Origin: Acidobacteriota bacterium
GTDB lineage: Bacteria; Acidobacteriota; Terriglobia; Bryobacterales; Bryobacteraceae
Direction: 5' to 3'
Length of the DNA: 64,000 nucleotides
Assembly (NCBI GenBank): GCA_018268715.1
Contig: JAFDVZ010000014.1
Span: 118,214 to 182,213, forward strand
Numbering within the stretch: the stretch's first letter is position 1; each line of letters starts with the position of its first letter. Shown one piece after another: positions 8,538 through 17,303 of the stretch. The position numbers and the translations under genes were made by a program. The notes below the pieces were generated by a model. The model searched no databases and was not told where the DNA came from. It was given only the letters and a program-made list of their open reading frames with translations.

Positions 8538-10811
8538 CTAGCGCCTGAGCAGCCAGACTTCTGAGAGTCGCGATTGCCGCCGCCAGTTGAGATCCTCCTC
8601 ACCAGTCACGTGGTCGAACGTCAGCACCAGTTTGCGATCCTTCAAGAACCGCGCTTCCACACGAAACTCCTTGAACTCTCCCATCTGACTCCCGTTGAGG
8701 TATGGCTCTACCCGCTCTCCGTCGATGCGCAGCCAGCACTGTCCATAGCCGCTGGTGCGTATGACGTACGCGGCGTCGGGATCGAGCCCCTCATACACGA
8801 TGCTGTGCGGCCATAGTGTCGCCTGCCATGAAAGGCGGGCGCGGCTCTTGCCGTTGTCCCACCACCAGAAGGTTGGATCCAACCGCCGATCTTCCTCGGG
8901 CTCCACGTAGTCGGTATCGCCATGCATCACGTGCGGCGATTTCGAAGCGTTGCCCACGTTGTCATAGAAACTGCCGGGCCCCGGATGTTCCCAGGCCTCT
9001 AGCGCCACAAGCCGGGCGGTCCGCTCCGTCTCCGACGCCATCGCGCTAACCTTCTTGAATTCGTCCTCCAGCCACCAGCGGTTATTCAACGGATAGTCGA
9101 CGAAATCGAGCACCGCGCCGCGTTCCTCGCCGCTCGCGAAGTACGTCGGCACGCTCGACTGCAGCCCGATGGACCGGAACAGCTTCTCGCACAGCTCTTC
9201 AACCCGCGCCTTCAAGTCGGCGGCTGCCGGTTCCCGCACCGCACGATTCAGCGCCGCCTCAGCCAACTCCATCGCCTTCGCCGAGCCGATCCGCGGAGCC
9301 GTCGCCATGGCCGCGTTCGCCTCCTCTTCGAGCCGCGTCTCATACAACAGCCGCCGCCGGACCATGGCGTCGTAATTGGCCCGCAACAGACACATCTGCC
9401 ACCGCCAGTTTGCCCCAAGTTCCGGCGCCTTGCGCTCCAGTTCGCGCCAAAACAGCAGCGTCGATTCCACCGCGCCGTTGTCCTTCAGCGGGCCACGCCA
9501 GTTCCGCTCGAGCGCCAGCAAACCATCCGCCGCCTGCTCGGCCACGGCGCCGTTGAAGTACACGCGCGAGTAGTCGGCCAGAATGTCGCGCACAGGCGTT
9601 GATGGATCCCAGGCGAGCGCGCTCCAGACAATCTTATTCACGTCGTCGTGGATGCCGTCGGAGTAGGAGATGAAGCCGTCGCTGTAGGGCGCAAACCAAT
9701 TGTGGATCAGCGCGAACTCGGACGGTCGCGGGTTCACGGCCTCACGCCCCAGTGTCAACGCGTAGGCCTGATCCCAGGACGGGACCTGATACTGGCAGAT
9801 CTTGTTGTGCGTCAGGTCCGGATACAACCGCAGGCCGTATTGTTTCGGCAACCGCAGCCGCGCCGGCTGGATGGGCGGGCTCGACGGCCCGGCCACCAGC
9901 CCGCCTAGCCACGCGGGGCGGCGCTTGTCGATGTAGTCGTAGACCGCGTCAATGGCGGCAGCCTTGTAGCCTTGCAGGGACAGCCAGATCTTTGCCTTTG
10001 GATGCAGCGGCGCCATGCGCGCCGCCACGTCTTCCAGAAAGGGCAACACCGACTCCGGCGGGTTGTCGCCCGGATCGCCACCCGGGAAGAAGAAGCCGGT
10101 GAATTCCGGCGAATCGCGCAGAAACTCTTCGATCCGGCCGAGCATGGCGGCCCGCTTGGCGGCGTCCTTCAAGTCGAAGTCGGCTGGAACCCATGCCCAG
10201 TAATCCAGACCGTAACGCTTGCAGATCTCGCTGACGGCGCGATTCATTTCGCGCCTTGGGACCTTCATCACCGGCGTTGGGCGCTTGTCCTCCAGCGGGA
10301 TGGACTCGATGCTGTTCACGCCGAAGAAGGCCAACTCGCGGATGTACTGCTCAAACTGGGCGACAGTCCAGGCGTCGTAGGAGTTGGCCTGCGCACGATA
10401 GCCCAACTGGTGCCCACGGATCGGGTAGGCGGGCGCGGTCACCATGTCGACCGGGCCTGTCAGCGTCACCCGTCCCGGCGCGGCGTCCAGCATGCGAAGC
10501 AGCCGGCCAACGCCGAACAGCACACCTCGCTGGTCCGCGCCGACGATGCGCACGGTTGTGGCGCCGGTCGTAATTCGATAGCCTTCCGCTCGTCCACTCG
10601 CGGCCGTTCGATCTACGGCCAGCGTGACGGTCGGACCGCCCGCCGGCGCATGATCAGTCACCTTCCAACGGACGCCGCGGCGGCGCTGCACTTCTTCGGC
10701 GAGAACCGTGGACGCAATACTCCCTGGCGGAGCGACGATCACGGCATGGGTGAGATCGAGAACGGCGGAATACAGCGGGAAGGCCGCGAGCAGCAACGTG
10801 AGGAATTTCAT
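8538..10811 (-). CDS. Exported glycoside hydrolase with alpha-glucuronidase/hexosaminidase-type N-terminal domain
   Basis: 757 residues with a signal peptide (MKFLTLLLAAFPLYSA). Residues about 20-110 look like the GH20/GH67 N-terminal accessory domain: 'STVLAEEVQRRRGVRWKVTD' and 'GYRITTGATTVRIVGADQRG' then VLFGVGRLLR. A TIM-barrel-like region follows with 'YRAQANSYDAWTVAQFEQYI' and 'ICKRYGLDYWAWVPADFDLK'. The C-terminal part ('LSWQATLWPHSIVYEGLDPD') looks like a beta-sandwich. The order is that of alpha-glucuronidase-like and related uncharacterised acidobacterial or planctomycete hydrolases. The exact substrate, probably a plant or microbial polysaccharide, is not determined. It is monocistronic and converges with 7706-8536. 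Confidence 0.6.
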   Translation of the reverse strand: MKFLTLLLAAFPLYSAVLDLTHAVIVAPPGSIASTVLAEEVQRRRGVRWKVTDHAPAGGPTVTLAVDRTAASGRAEGYRITTGATTVRIVGADQRGVLFGVGRLLRMLDAAPGRVTLTGPVDMVTAPAYPIRGHQLGYRAQANSYDAWTVAQFEQYIRELAFFGVNSIESIPLEDKRPTPVMKVPRREMNRAVSEICKRYGLDYWAWVPADFDLKDAAKRAAMLGRIEEFLRDSPEFTGFFFPGGDPGDNPPESVLPFLEDVAARMAPLHPKAKIWLSLQGYKAAAIDAVYDYIDKRRPAWLGGLVAGPSSPPIQPARLRLPKQYGLRLYPDLTHNKICQYQVPSWDQAYALTLGREAVNPRPSEFALIHNWFAPYSDGFISYSDGIHDDVNKIVWSALAWDPSTPVRDILADYSRVYFNGAVAEQAADGLLALERNWRGPLKDNGAVESTLLFWRELERKAPELGANWRWQMCLLRANYDAMVRRRLLYETRLEEEANAAMATAPRIGSAKAMELAEAALNRAVREPAAADLKARVEELCEKLFRSIGLQSSVPTYFASGEERGAVLDFVDYPLNNRWWLEDEFKKVSAMASETERTARLVALEAWEHPGPGSFYDNVGNASKSPHVMHGDTDYVEPEEDRRLDPTFWWWDNGKSRARLSWQATLWPHSIVYEGLDPDAAYVIRTSGYGQCWLRIDGERVEPYLNGSQMGEFKEFRVEARFLKDRKLVLTFDHVTGEEDLNWRRQSRLSEVWLLRR

Positions 10812-10881
10812 CGACTCCCGCCATCCTACCGCGAAAGCGGGAAGGGGCAGGCCCGGCGCGCACCAGGCCGCCCCCGCGGCG

Positions 10882-11106
10882 CTACTTCGTTTCGCAGGAC
10901 TTCAGGTCGGTGTGGTTCTTTCCCTTGTAACACTTGCCGACATCGTTGAGGTCCTTTTTGCCCATGGCGGTGTGGCACACCGTGCACTTGGCGCCGCCTT
11001 CCTTCTTCGCGTAGGCGGGCGTGGCGAACGAATTCATCTGGCTCACATACAAGCCACCTGCGAGCAGTGCGGCCGGGAGCGTGTACTTCGCAACTGTTTT
11101 CATCAT
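10882..11106 (-). CDS. Small exported CxxCH heme protein (mini-cytochrome c-like)
   Basis: 74 residues from ATG 11106 (a second ATG follows immediately), with AGGAGA six bases upstream. A longer in-frame reading exists but has no ribosome site. The N-terminus is a signal peptide ('YTLPAALLAGGLYVSQMNSF'). The mature part is only about 45 residues, lysine-rich, and contains one 'CTVCHTAMGKKDLND' c-type heme motif plus two further cysteines ('VGKCYKGKNH', 'LKSCETK'). A distal methionine candidate lies in 'TAMGKK'. The protein would act in periplasmic electron transfer or could be a truncated multi-heme relic. The two extra cysteines could form a disulfide. Confidence 0.65.
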   Translation of the reverse strand: MMKTVAKYTLPAALLAGGLYVSQMNSFATPAYAKKEGGAKCTVCHTAMGKKDLNDVGKCYKGKNHTDLKSCETK

Positions 11107-11240
11107 CCGATTCTCCTGATTGAACAACTTAGCCGGGCTTTTCCCCTCTACCCAATTCGAAATATTGGGTCGCTCTGTCAGTATCCCACGTCCGTTCGTA
11201 CAAGCGAATCGATCCACCGGGCGGCTATCCTGGATGAACG

Positions 11241-12209
11241 ATGGCGCCGTTGGAAGTTCTGGTTCTTTCGAATCCCGCTGCTCCGCATGTGCGCGCGCTG
11301 GATGCGCTCAGGGATTCGGCGAATTTCACTATCGGCAAGGATCCCGACCTGCTGGCGGAAGCCGCGCCACGCGCCGACGTCATCCTGAATGCGGTGTTTA
11401 CCGGCGACCTGCTTCGCATCGCGTTTCCGCTGGCGGGCGCCGTGAAGTGGGTGCACTCGCTGTCGGCAGGTGTGGAGCCCATCCTTTTTCCGGAACTCAT
11501 CCACAGCCAGGTTCCTCTCACCAACGGAAGGGGCGTGTTCCGGCGGTCGCTCGGCGAATGGACGATCGCGGCGGCGCTGTATTTCGCCAAGGAGTTCCGG
11601 CGCGCCATCGCACAGCAGGAGGGCTCGCTGTGGCGGCAGTTCGATATCGACGAACTGTACGGCCGCACCCTGGGGATCGTGGGATACGGAGAGATTGGGC
11701 GTTCGGCGGCGGAGTTGGCCAAACCTTTCGGCATGCGTGTGATTGCCGTTCGCCGGCGGACCTCCCTTTCTGAGGCCGATCCCTTGCTCGATCGCGTTTA
11801 CCCTCCGGAGGGACTTCGCGAACTGTTGCGGGAAAGCGACTACATCGCCATCGCGGCTCCGCACACACCAGAGACGCGGGGCATGATCGGCGCGGCCGAG
11901 TTCGCCATAATGAAGCCAAACGCCGTGTTGATCAATGTGGGCCGAGGTCCGGTGGTGGTCGAATCGGCGCTGATCGCAGCGCTCAGCGATCATCGGATCC
12001 GTGGCGCGGCGCTCGATGTCTTCGACCAGGAACCGCTTCCTCCGGGGCATCCTTTTTGGGGCATGCCCAACGTGCTGATCTCTCCCCATTGCGCCGACCA
12101 CACGGTGGGGTGGCTCGAACTGGCCATGAACCGCTTTGTCGAGAACTTCCGCCGATTCGTAAGCGGTCAGCCGCTCGAATACCTGGTCGACAAACAGGCG
12201 GGCTATTAA
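11241..12209 (+). CDS. D-isomer-specific 2-hydroxyacid dehydrogenase
   Basis: 322 residues. The NAD-binding Rossmann motif is 'TLGIVGYGEIGRSAAELAKP'. The three catalytic residues of the family are visible: Arg in 'LINVGRGPVV', Glu in 'ALDVFDQEPLP' and His in 'ISPHCADHT'. The substrate domain contains 'VHSLSAGVEPILFPEL'. The family reduces 2-keto acids to D-2-hydroxyacids or oxidises D-glycerate/glyoxylate-type substrates. The next gene, a PLP-dependent ammonia-lyase/racemase, starts one base after the stop. A shared pathway on a hydroxy-amino acid or its keto acid is plausible but not proven. Confidence 0.85.
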   Translation: MAPLEVLVLSNPAAPHVRALDALRDSANFTIGKDPDLLAEAAPRADVILNAVFTGDLLRIAFPLAGAVKWVHSLSAGVEPILFPELIHSQVPLTNGRGVFRRSLGEWTIAAALYFAKEFRRAIAQQEGSLWRQFDIDELYGRTLGIVGYGEIGRSAAELAKPFGMRVIAVRRRTSLSEADPLLDRVYPPEGLRELLRESDYIAIAAPHTPETRGMIGAAEFAIMKPNAVLINVGRGPVVVESALIAALSDHRIRGAALDVFDQEPLPPGHPFWGMPNVLISPHCADHTVGWLELAMNRFVENFRRFVSGQPLEYLVDKQAGY

Positions 12210-12210
12210 T

Positions 12211-13167
12211 ATGATCACTGCAACCGATATCCTGCAAGCCTCCGAACGGATCCGCTCCGTGGTGCGGCATACCCCCGTGATGACGTCCCGCGGCGTCGAC
12301 GTGCGTGCGGGGGCCCAGGTGTTTTTCAAGTGCGAGAACTTCCAAGGCAGCGGATCGTTCAAGCTGCGGGGCGCTTCGAACTTCGTCCGATGCATACCGA
12401 AGGCCGATCTGTCGCGCGGCGTGGTCGCTTTCTCCTCCGGAAATCACGCCCAGGCGGTGGCGATGGCCTGCCGGCAGATGGGCGTTCAGGCGACCATCGT
12501 AATGCCCACCGATGCGCCATCGGCCAAGGTCGCCGGCACTCGTGCCCAGGGCGCCGCCATTGTCGTCTACGACCGGTTCAAGGAAGACCGGGAAGCCATC
12601 GGAGCGCGCATCGCGCTCGAAACCGGGGCGACGCTGATTCCCCCCTATGACCATCCATGGACCATCGCCGGCCAGGGCACGGCGGCGCTCGAACTTCTCC
12701 AGGAGGTCCCTGACCTGGACGCATTGGTCACCTGCGTCGGCGGCGGCGGATTGGTTTCCGGTTGCGGCACGATCGCCAAGGCGATGCGGCCATCGGTGCG
12801 GGTGTTCGGCGTCGAGCCTGAACTGGCCAGCGACACGTTCCAGTCCTTGCAGAAGGGCGAACGCGTGGAAATCCCGCCGTCCGCCACCATCGCCGACGGA
12901 TTGCGCTCGCCCAAGCCGGGCGCCATCACCTTCCCGATCATGCAGCGGATCCTCGATTCGGTTCTGCTGGTGAGCGAGGACGAGATCAAGGACGCCATGC
13001 GGTTTCTCGCCATGCGGATGAAGATCGTGGTGGAGCCGAGTGGGGCTGTGTCGGCGGCGGCCGTTCTGAATCGGAAACTGCCCGGCGAGGTGAAGCGCAT
13101 CGGCGTCGTGCTGTCGGGAGGAAATGTGGACGCCGCCCTGCTGGCGGAAGTTCTGGCGGAGGGTTGA
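12211..13167 (+). CDS. PLP-dependent threonine/serine dehydratase-like enzyme (fold type II)
   Basis: 318 residues. The Schiff-base lysine is in 'GSGSFKLRGASNF' (Lys51). The phosphate-binding glycine loop is 'CVGGGGLVSGCGTI', and the asparagine that contacts the PLP ring is in 'FSSGNHAQAVAMA'. There is no C-terminal ACT regulatory domain, so it resembles catabolic threonine dehydratase, serine racemase or threo-3-hydroxyaspartate ammonia-lyase rather than biosynthetic IlvA. It follows the hydroxyacid dehydrogenase by one base and precedes a small exported protein by two, so the three are co-transcribed. The exact amino acid substrate is open. Confidence 0.85.
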   Translation: MITATDILQASERIRSVVRHTPVMTSRGVDVRAGAQVFFKCENFQGSGSFKLRGASNFVRCIPKADLSRGVVAFSSGNHAQAVAMACRQMGVQATIVMPTDAPSAKVAGTRAQGAAIVVYDRFKEDREAIGARIALETGATLIPPYDHPWTIAGQGTAALELLQEVPDLDALVTCVGGGGLVSGCGTIAKAMRPSVRVFGVEPELASDTFQSLQKGERVEIPPSATIADGLRSPKPGAITFPIMQRILDSVLLVSEDEIKDAMRFLAMRMKIVVEPSGAVSAAAVLNRKLPGEVKRIGVVLSGGNVDAALLAEVLAEG

Positions 13168-13169
13168 CG

Positions 13170-13754
13170 ATGGTGGCGAAGCTAGCCGGATTGCTGTTGT
13201 ACCTGGCGGCCCCTTTCTGGGAGGCGAAGCCGCCCGCTGAATGGACCGCGGGCGAGGCTCGCGGTTTGCTGCGGGAATCGCCTTGGGCGCAACTGTCCGA
13301 GGTCGGCCGCAATGGGGCGGAAATTCCCGTGCCGGTTTACATCGCCACCGCCGAACCCGTCATGCATGCGGAGGATCGGGTTCGCGCCGCCAGCAAGTCG
13401 AAGGGCGAGGATCCGGGCTGGACCGATTACCGCGACTATCTGGCGGAGAACGCTGGTAAGTGCATCGTTCTGGCGATCCTGGTGACCAAAAAGAACGCGC
13501 TGCTCGACAACGTCGAAACCACGCGCATGGAGAATGAGAGCTACCTGTTCATTGGACGGCGAAAATATGGCGTGAAAGGCCACTTCCCGCCCTCCAGTTC
13601 GGACCCCTTCGTGCGCCTCGTGTTTCCGCGCGAAGTGCGCGACGGAGACAAGTCGCTCCGCTTTGAACTATACGTGCCCGGGACCGGCGCACCGTTCCGG
13701 AACGCAGAGTTCCCGCTCAAAGAGATGAGATACCAGGGTCGTCCGTCGTACTGA
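13170..13754 (+). CDS. Exported protein of unknown function
   Basis: 194 residues from ATG 13170, preceded by GGAGG and two bases downstream of the dehydratase stop. A short hydrophobic N-terminus (VAKLAGLLLYLAAPFW) suggests export. The body shows 'WTAGEARGLLRESPWAQLSE' and, further on, 'VRLVFPREVRDGDKSLRFEL' then YVPG. This 'W..EA..LL..SPWA' start recurs in secreted proteins of acidobacteria, but I know no assigned activity. No catalytic motif is seen. The link with the dehydrogenase and dehydratase is positional only. Confidence 0.55.
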   Translation: MVAKLAGLLLYLAAPFWEAKPPAEWTAGEARGLLRESPWAQLSEVGRNGAEIPVPVYIATAEPVMHAEDRVRAASKSKGEDPGWTDYRDYLAENAGKCIVLAILVTKKNALLDNVETTRMENESYLFIGRRKYGVKGHFPPSSSDPFVRLVFPREVRDGDKSLRFELYVPGTGAPFRNAEFPLKEMRYQGRPSY

Positions 13755-13855
13755 TCCCAGGAAGCCTCCGGTCTAGTTCGCTGGCCAGGGTTGTCCAAAA
13801 GATCCCATTGCGTCCAGGGCGGCTGCGGCTAGAATGGACCAACAAGGGTGAAAGT

Positions 13856-15232
13856 ATGAGCGGGATCAGCCACGGAACGTGTGGCGGGGAAGGGTCACGC
13901 CCAGTTTCGCGCCGAACCCTGCTGACTGCCGCGTCGCTCAGCGCGCTATCATACGCGCGGGTTCGCGGCGCCAACGAGCGCATCTCGCTGGCTCAGATCG
14001 GCGTCGGTTCGCGCGGCCGTGAACTCGCCTCCGTCGTTGGGGGATTAAAGGACGCGCAGAACGTCGAAATGACGGCTGTGTGCGATCTTTGGAAAGTGCA
14101 CCGGGAGCGCGCGGCCCACGCCGCTGCCTCCGCATACGGGCGAGCGCCACGGTCGTTTCAGCACCTCGAACAGGTGCTGGAGGCGGCCGATATCGACGCC
14201 GTCATCATCTCCACCGCCGATTTCCAGCACGCTCCGATGCTCCGAATGGTTGCGGAGGCAGGCAAGGACGCTTACTGCGAAAAGCCCATGGCGAACCAGC
14301 TTGAGGAAGCCAGGGCCGCCCGCGACTCGGTGCGTGCGCGCAAGTTGGTGGTGCAGATCGGCACGCAACACCGCAGCGAACCGTACCAACGCGCCGTGCA
14401 GCAGGAAGTGGACCGGGGCGTGCTCGGCCAGATCAGCAAGGTGGAAATAGTCTGGAACTACCACGGGCCCCGATGGCGCGGCCGGCCGGAAGTGAAGCAG
14501 ATTCGCGAGGAGGACACCGACTGGCGGCGTTGGCTGATGTCGAAGCCGTTCCGCCCGTTCGATCCGCGCATGTACTTCGAATTCCGCCTGTACCGCGACT
14601 TTTCGAGCGGCATCCCCGATCAGTGGATGGTGCACGCCATGGACATGGTGCGATACCTGCTGGACGCTGGCATTCCACGGTCGGTGGTGTCGCATGGGGG
14701 CGTGTACCGCTGGCGCGACGGACGTGAGAACCCCGATACGTTTCAGGCCTTGCTCGAATACAAGCCGGGTTACCTGGTGAGTTACTCCACCAGCTTCGGC
14801 AACGATTCCGACAGTTTTACGCGCATCATGGGCGATCGGGCCACGCTCATCAATTCGGGCGGTGAGGGCAGTCAACGCTGGAAGCTTGTCGAGGAGTCCG
14901 GCAACCACGAATCGAATCCGTTCCTGAAACGTTCCCAGCGCACAATACGGCTGCGGGACGAGGAGCGCCGCAGGATGCCCGCCTACGGGCAGTTCTTCCA
15001 TGGGGCGCTCGAGAAGACGTACGGTCCGTTGCCGTTCATTTCCGACAGCAATCCGAGCCACATGCGCAATTGGATGGAGTGCCTGCGCAGTCGTAAGGAC
15101 CCGAATGCCAGCGTGGACGACGGTTTCGCGCATTCGGTGGCGGCGATTATGGCGGCGCGCGCGCAGAGGGAAGGCAAGAAACTGTACTGGGACGACGCCG
15201 GCGAGCGGATCGTGGATGTCGCGCCGGTATAA
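13856..15232 (+). CDS. Tat-exported Gfo/Idh/MocA-family oxidoreductase
   Basis: About 458 residues. The N-terminus carries a twin-arginine signal ('PVSRRTLLTAASLSALSYAR'), so the folded cofactor-loaded protein is sent to the periplasm. The NAD(P)-binding motif is 'ISLAQIGVGSRGREL' and the family signature is 'YCEKPMANQ'. The C-terminal half is the alpha/beta substrate domain with 'WNYHGPRWRGRPEV' and 'GIPDQWMVHAMDMVRYLLD'. Start ATG 13856 follows AAGGGTG. Exported members of this family are abundant in acidobacteria and planctomycetes and act on sugars or inositols. It is followed by a GH127 gene 43 bases downstream, suggesting a joint role in sugar breakdown. Confidence 0.85.
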   Translation: MSGISHGTCGGEGSRPVSRRTLLTAASLSALSYARVRGANERISLAQIGVGSRGRELASVVGGLKDAQNVEMTAVCDLWKVHRERAAHAAASAYGRAPRSFQHLEQVLEAADIDAVIISTADFQHAPMLRMVAEAGKDAYCEKPMANQLEEARAARDSVRARKLVVQIGTQHRSEPYQRAVQQEVDRGVLGQISKVEIVWNYHGPRWRGRPEVKQIREEDTDWRRWLMSKPFRPFDPRMYFEFRLYRDFSSGIPDQWMVHAMDMVRYLLDAGIPRSVVSHGGVYRWRDGRENPDTFQALLEYKPGYLVSYSTSFGNDSDSFTRIMGDRATLINSGGEGSQRWKLVEESGNHESNPFLKRSQRTIRLRDEERRRMPAYGQFFHGALEKTYGPLPFISDSNPSHMRNWMECLRSRKDPNASVDDGFAHSVAAIMAARAQREGKKLYWDDAGERIVDVAPV

Positions 15233-15275
15233 TGAGAGCACTCCGCGGCCCGCCTGGCAGGCTGCGGGCGCGATC

Positions 15276-17243
15276 ATGAAACCCGCCATTCTTCTCCTTC
15301 TTGTATACGCCGCGGCGTGTGCTCAGACCGCCGCGCCGTCCAAGGTCATTCTGAATCTGGAGCGATCTCCGTACGCGAAGCTGCATAACGTGCCGGTTTC
15401 GGCGGTGACCATCACCAACGGATTCTGGTCGGAACGTCGAAAGACAAACGTCGAGAAGAGCATCCCCACCATGCTTCAGTTGCTTGAGGAGCATGGCATC
15501 GTGGACAACTTCCGGCGCCTGTCAGGCGCGAGGCAGGTTGCGCGCCAGGGGCCGCTCTACACCGACTCCGATTTGTACAAATGGATGGAGGCGCTGGCGT
15601 TCGTACTCGAGACCCGGCGCGACGCGCGGCTGGAGGCGACCTTCGACGGGCTGACGCGGGACATCGTGGCCGCGCAGGAGCCGAGCGGCTATCTAAACAC
15701 CTACTGGCAGGGCGAGCGCAAGGTCAAGCGGTTTACCGAGATGGACGGCGGCCACGAACTCTACTGCCTGGGGCACATGATCCAGGCCGGCGTAGCCTAC
15801 TATCGCGCTACCGGAAAGCGCGAGTTGATGGACGCGGGCATCCGTTTCGCCGACTATCTGATCCGAGACTTCGGGCCGGACAAACGGCCACTGCTCGCCG
15901 GGCATCCCGAGATCGAAATGGCTCTCATCGAGCTGGCTCGCACAACCGGCGATCGCCGCTACATCGACTTGGCTGGCTACATTCTGCGCGGCGACGGAGA
16001 ACGGCTGAAGTTGCGGCCACAGCAGATGAGTTACATGTTCAGCGGACGTCCGTTTACCAGCCGGACTATTGTCGAAGGCCATGCCGTTCGCTTCGGCTAT
16101 GCGAGTTCCGGCGCCACCGACTACTATCTTGAAACCGGTGATCCCGCTTTCAAGAAGACGCTGGATACGCTGTGGGATGACCTGACCGGAACCAAGATGT
16201 ACCTGACTGGCGGCATTGGATCCCGCTCGGCGGGAGAGGCGTTCGGCGATCCGTACGAGTTACCGAACGCGAAGGCTTACACCGAAAGCTGCGCTGCGAT
16301 CGCCAACCTCATGTGGAACTGGCGCATGTTACACGCCACGGGCGAGTCCAAATACACCGACGTCCTCGAGCGGGCGCTATATAACTCGGCTAACTCCGGC
16401 ATGTCCCTGACGGGGACTCTCTATTGTTACCGGAATCCGCTCGAGTTATCCGCGGAGACGGCCGGCAAGATCCGCAATCCCTGGTATACCACCACCTGTT
16501 GCCCTCCGAATCTCGAACGGCTGCTCGCGCAGTTGCCCGGCTATTTTTACAGCACGAGCCGAGACGGCCTGTACGTCCACCTGTTCGATAACAACACGCT
16601 CGACTGGAAATTGGAGAGCGGAACGCCGGTGAAGGTGGCTCAGAAGACCGGTTATCCGTGGGACGGCGCCGTGGAGATCGCGGTGTCGCCGGCGGAGCCC
16701 GTGAAGTTCAACCTGTATCTCCGCATTCCGGCCTGGTCGAGGGTTACCTCCGTGTCGATCAACGGCAAGCCCGCCGGCGAGAAGCCCGCGCCGGGTTCGT
16801 ATCTCGCCATTCAACGTCAGTGGACGGCGGGCGACGTGGTCAGGGTCGTGTTTGACATGTCAGCGCGCGCCGTGGTCGCCAATCCGCGTGTTCAGGAGAA
16901 TTATCGGAGAGCCGCGGTCGAGCGCGGACCGCTGGTCTATTGCATGGAGCAACTCGATCAGCCCCAGGACGCGCCGCTCGAGCAGATAGCGTTGAAACTG
17001 ACCGCGCACCCGGACAAGGACTTCACGGCGGAATTGCGAAAGGAACTGCTGGGTGGAGTTGTGGTGCTGAAGCACCGGGGCGTCGTCGAGACGCCGGTGG
17101 CGGCCTCGCTGCCGCTCTATTCGCCCATCGACGCCGCCGATCCGAGGCCCGGCAAAGCCGTGGATCTCACCTTCATTCCGTACTACGCGTTCATGAATCG
17201 CGAGCCGACTGGGATGCTGGTCTGGACGCCATACTTCAAGTAA
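15276..17243 (+). CDS. GH127-type beta-L-arabinofuranosidase (DUF1680), exported
   Basis: 655 residues with a signal peptide ('MKPAILLLLVYAAACAQ'). The catalytic elements of GH127 are visible: 'YTESCAAIANLMWNWRM' places Glu337 and Cys339, and 'TTCCPPNLERLLAQLPGYFY' places Cys408 and Cys409. This is nearly the spacing of the zinc-coordinating Glu/Cys set of the characterised bifidobacterial enzyme (E338, C340, C417, C418 from memory). The (alpha/alpha)6 barrel is followed by beta-sandwich domains. The enzyme would release L-arabinofuranose from plant glycans or glycoproteins outside the cytoplasm. Start ATG 15276 is used because the signal peptide begins there. Confidence 0.85.
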   Translation: MKPAILLLLVYAAACAQTAAPSKVILNLERSPYAKLHNVPVSAVTITNGFWSERRKTNVEKSIPTMLQLLEEHGIVDNFRRLSGARQVARQGPLYTDSDLYKWMEALAFVLETRRDARLEATFDGLTRDIVAAQEPSGYLNTYWQGERKVKRFTEMDGGHELYCLGHMIQAGVAYYRATGKRELMDAGIRFADYLIRDFGPDKRPLLAGHPEIEMALIELARTTGDRRYIDLAGYILRGDGERLKLRPQQMSYMFSGRPFTSRTIVEGHAVRFGYASSGATDYYLETGDPAFKKTLDTLWDDLTGTKMYLTGGIGSRSAGEAFGDPYELPNAKAYTESCAAIANLMWNWRMLHATGESKYTDVLERALYNSANSGMSLTGTLYCYRNPLELSAETAGKIRNPWYTTTCCPPNLERLLAQLPGYFYSTSRDGLYVHLFDNNTLDWKLESGTPVKVAQKTGYPWDGAVEIAVSPAEPVKFNLYLRIPAWSRVTSVSINGKPAGEKPAPGSYLAIQRQWTAGDVVRVVFDMSARAVVANPRVQENYRRAAVERGPLVYCMEQLDQPQDAPLEQIALKLTAHPDKDFTAELRKELLGGVVVLKHRGVVETPVAASLPLYSPIDAADPRPGKAVDLTFIPYYAFMNREPTGMLVWTPYFK

Positions 17244-17303
17244 GACGCCGCCGCGAGGGTTCCAAGCCGCCTGGATTGGTAGCATAGAATTGTCCGGTCC
17301 AAC

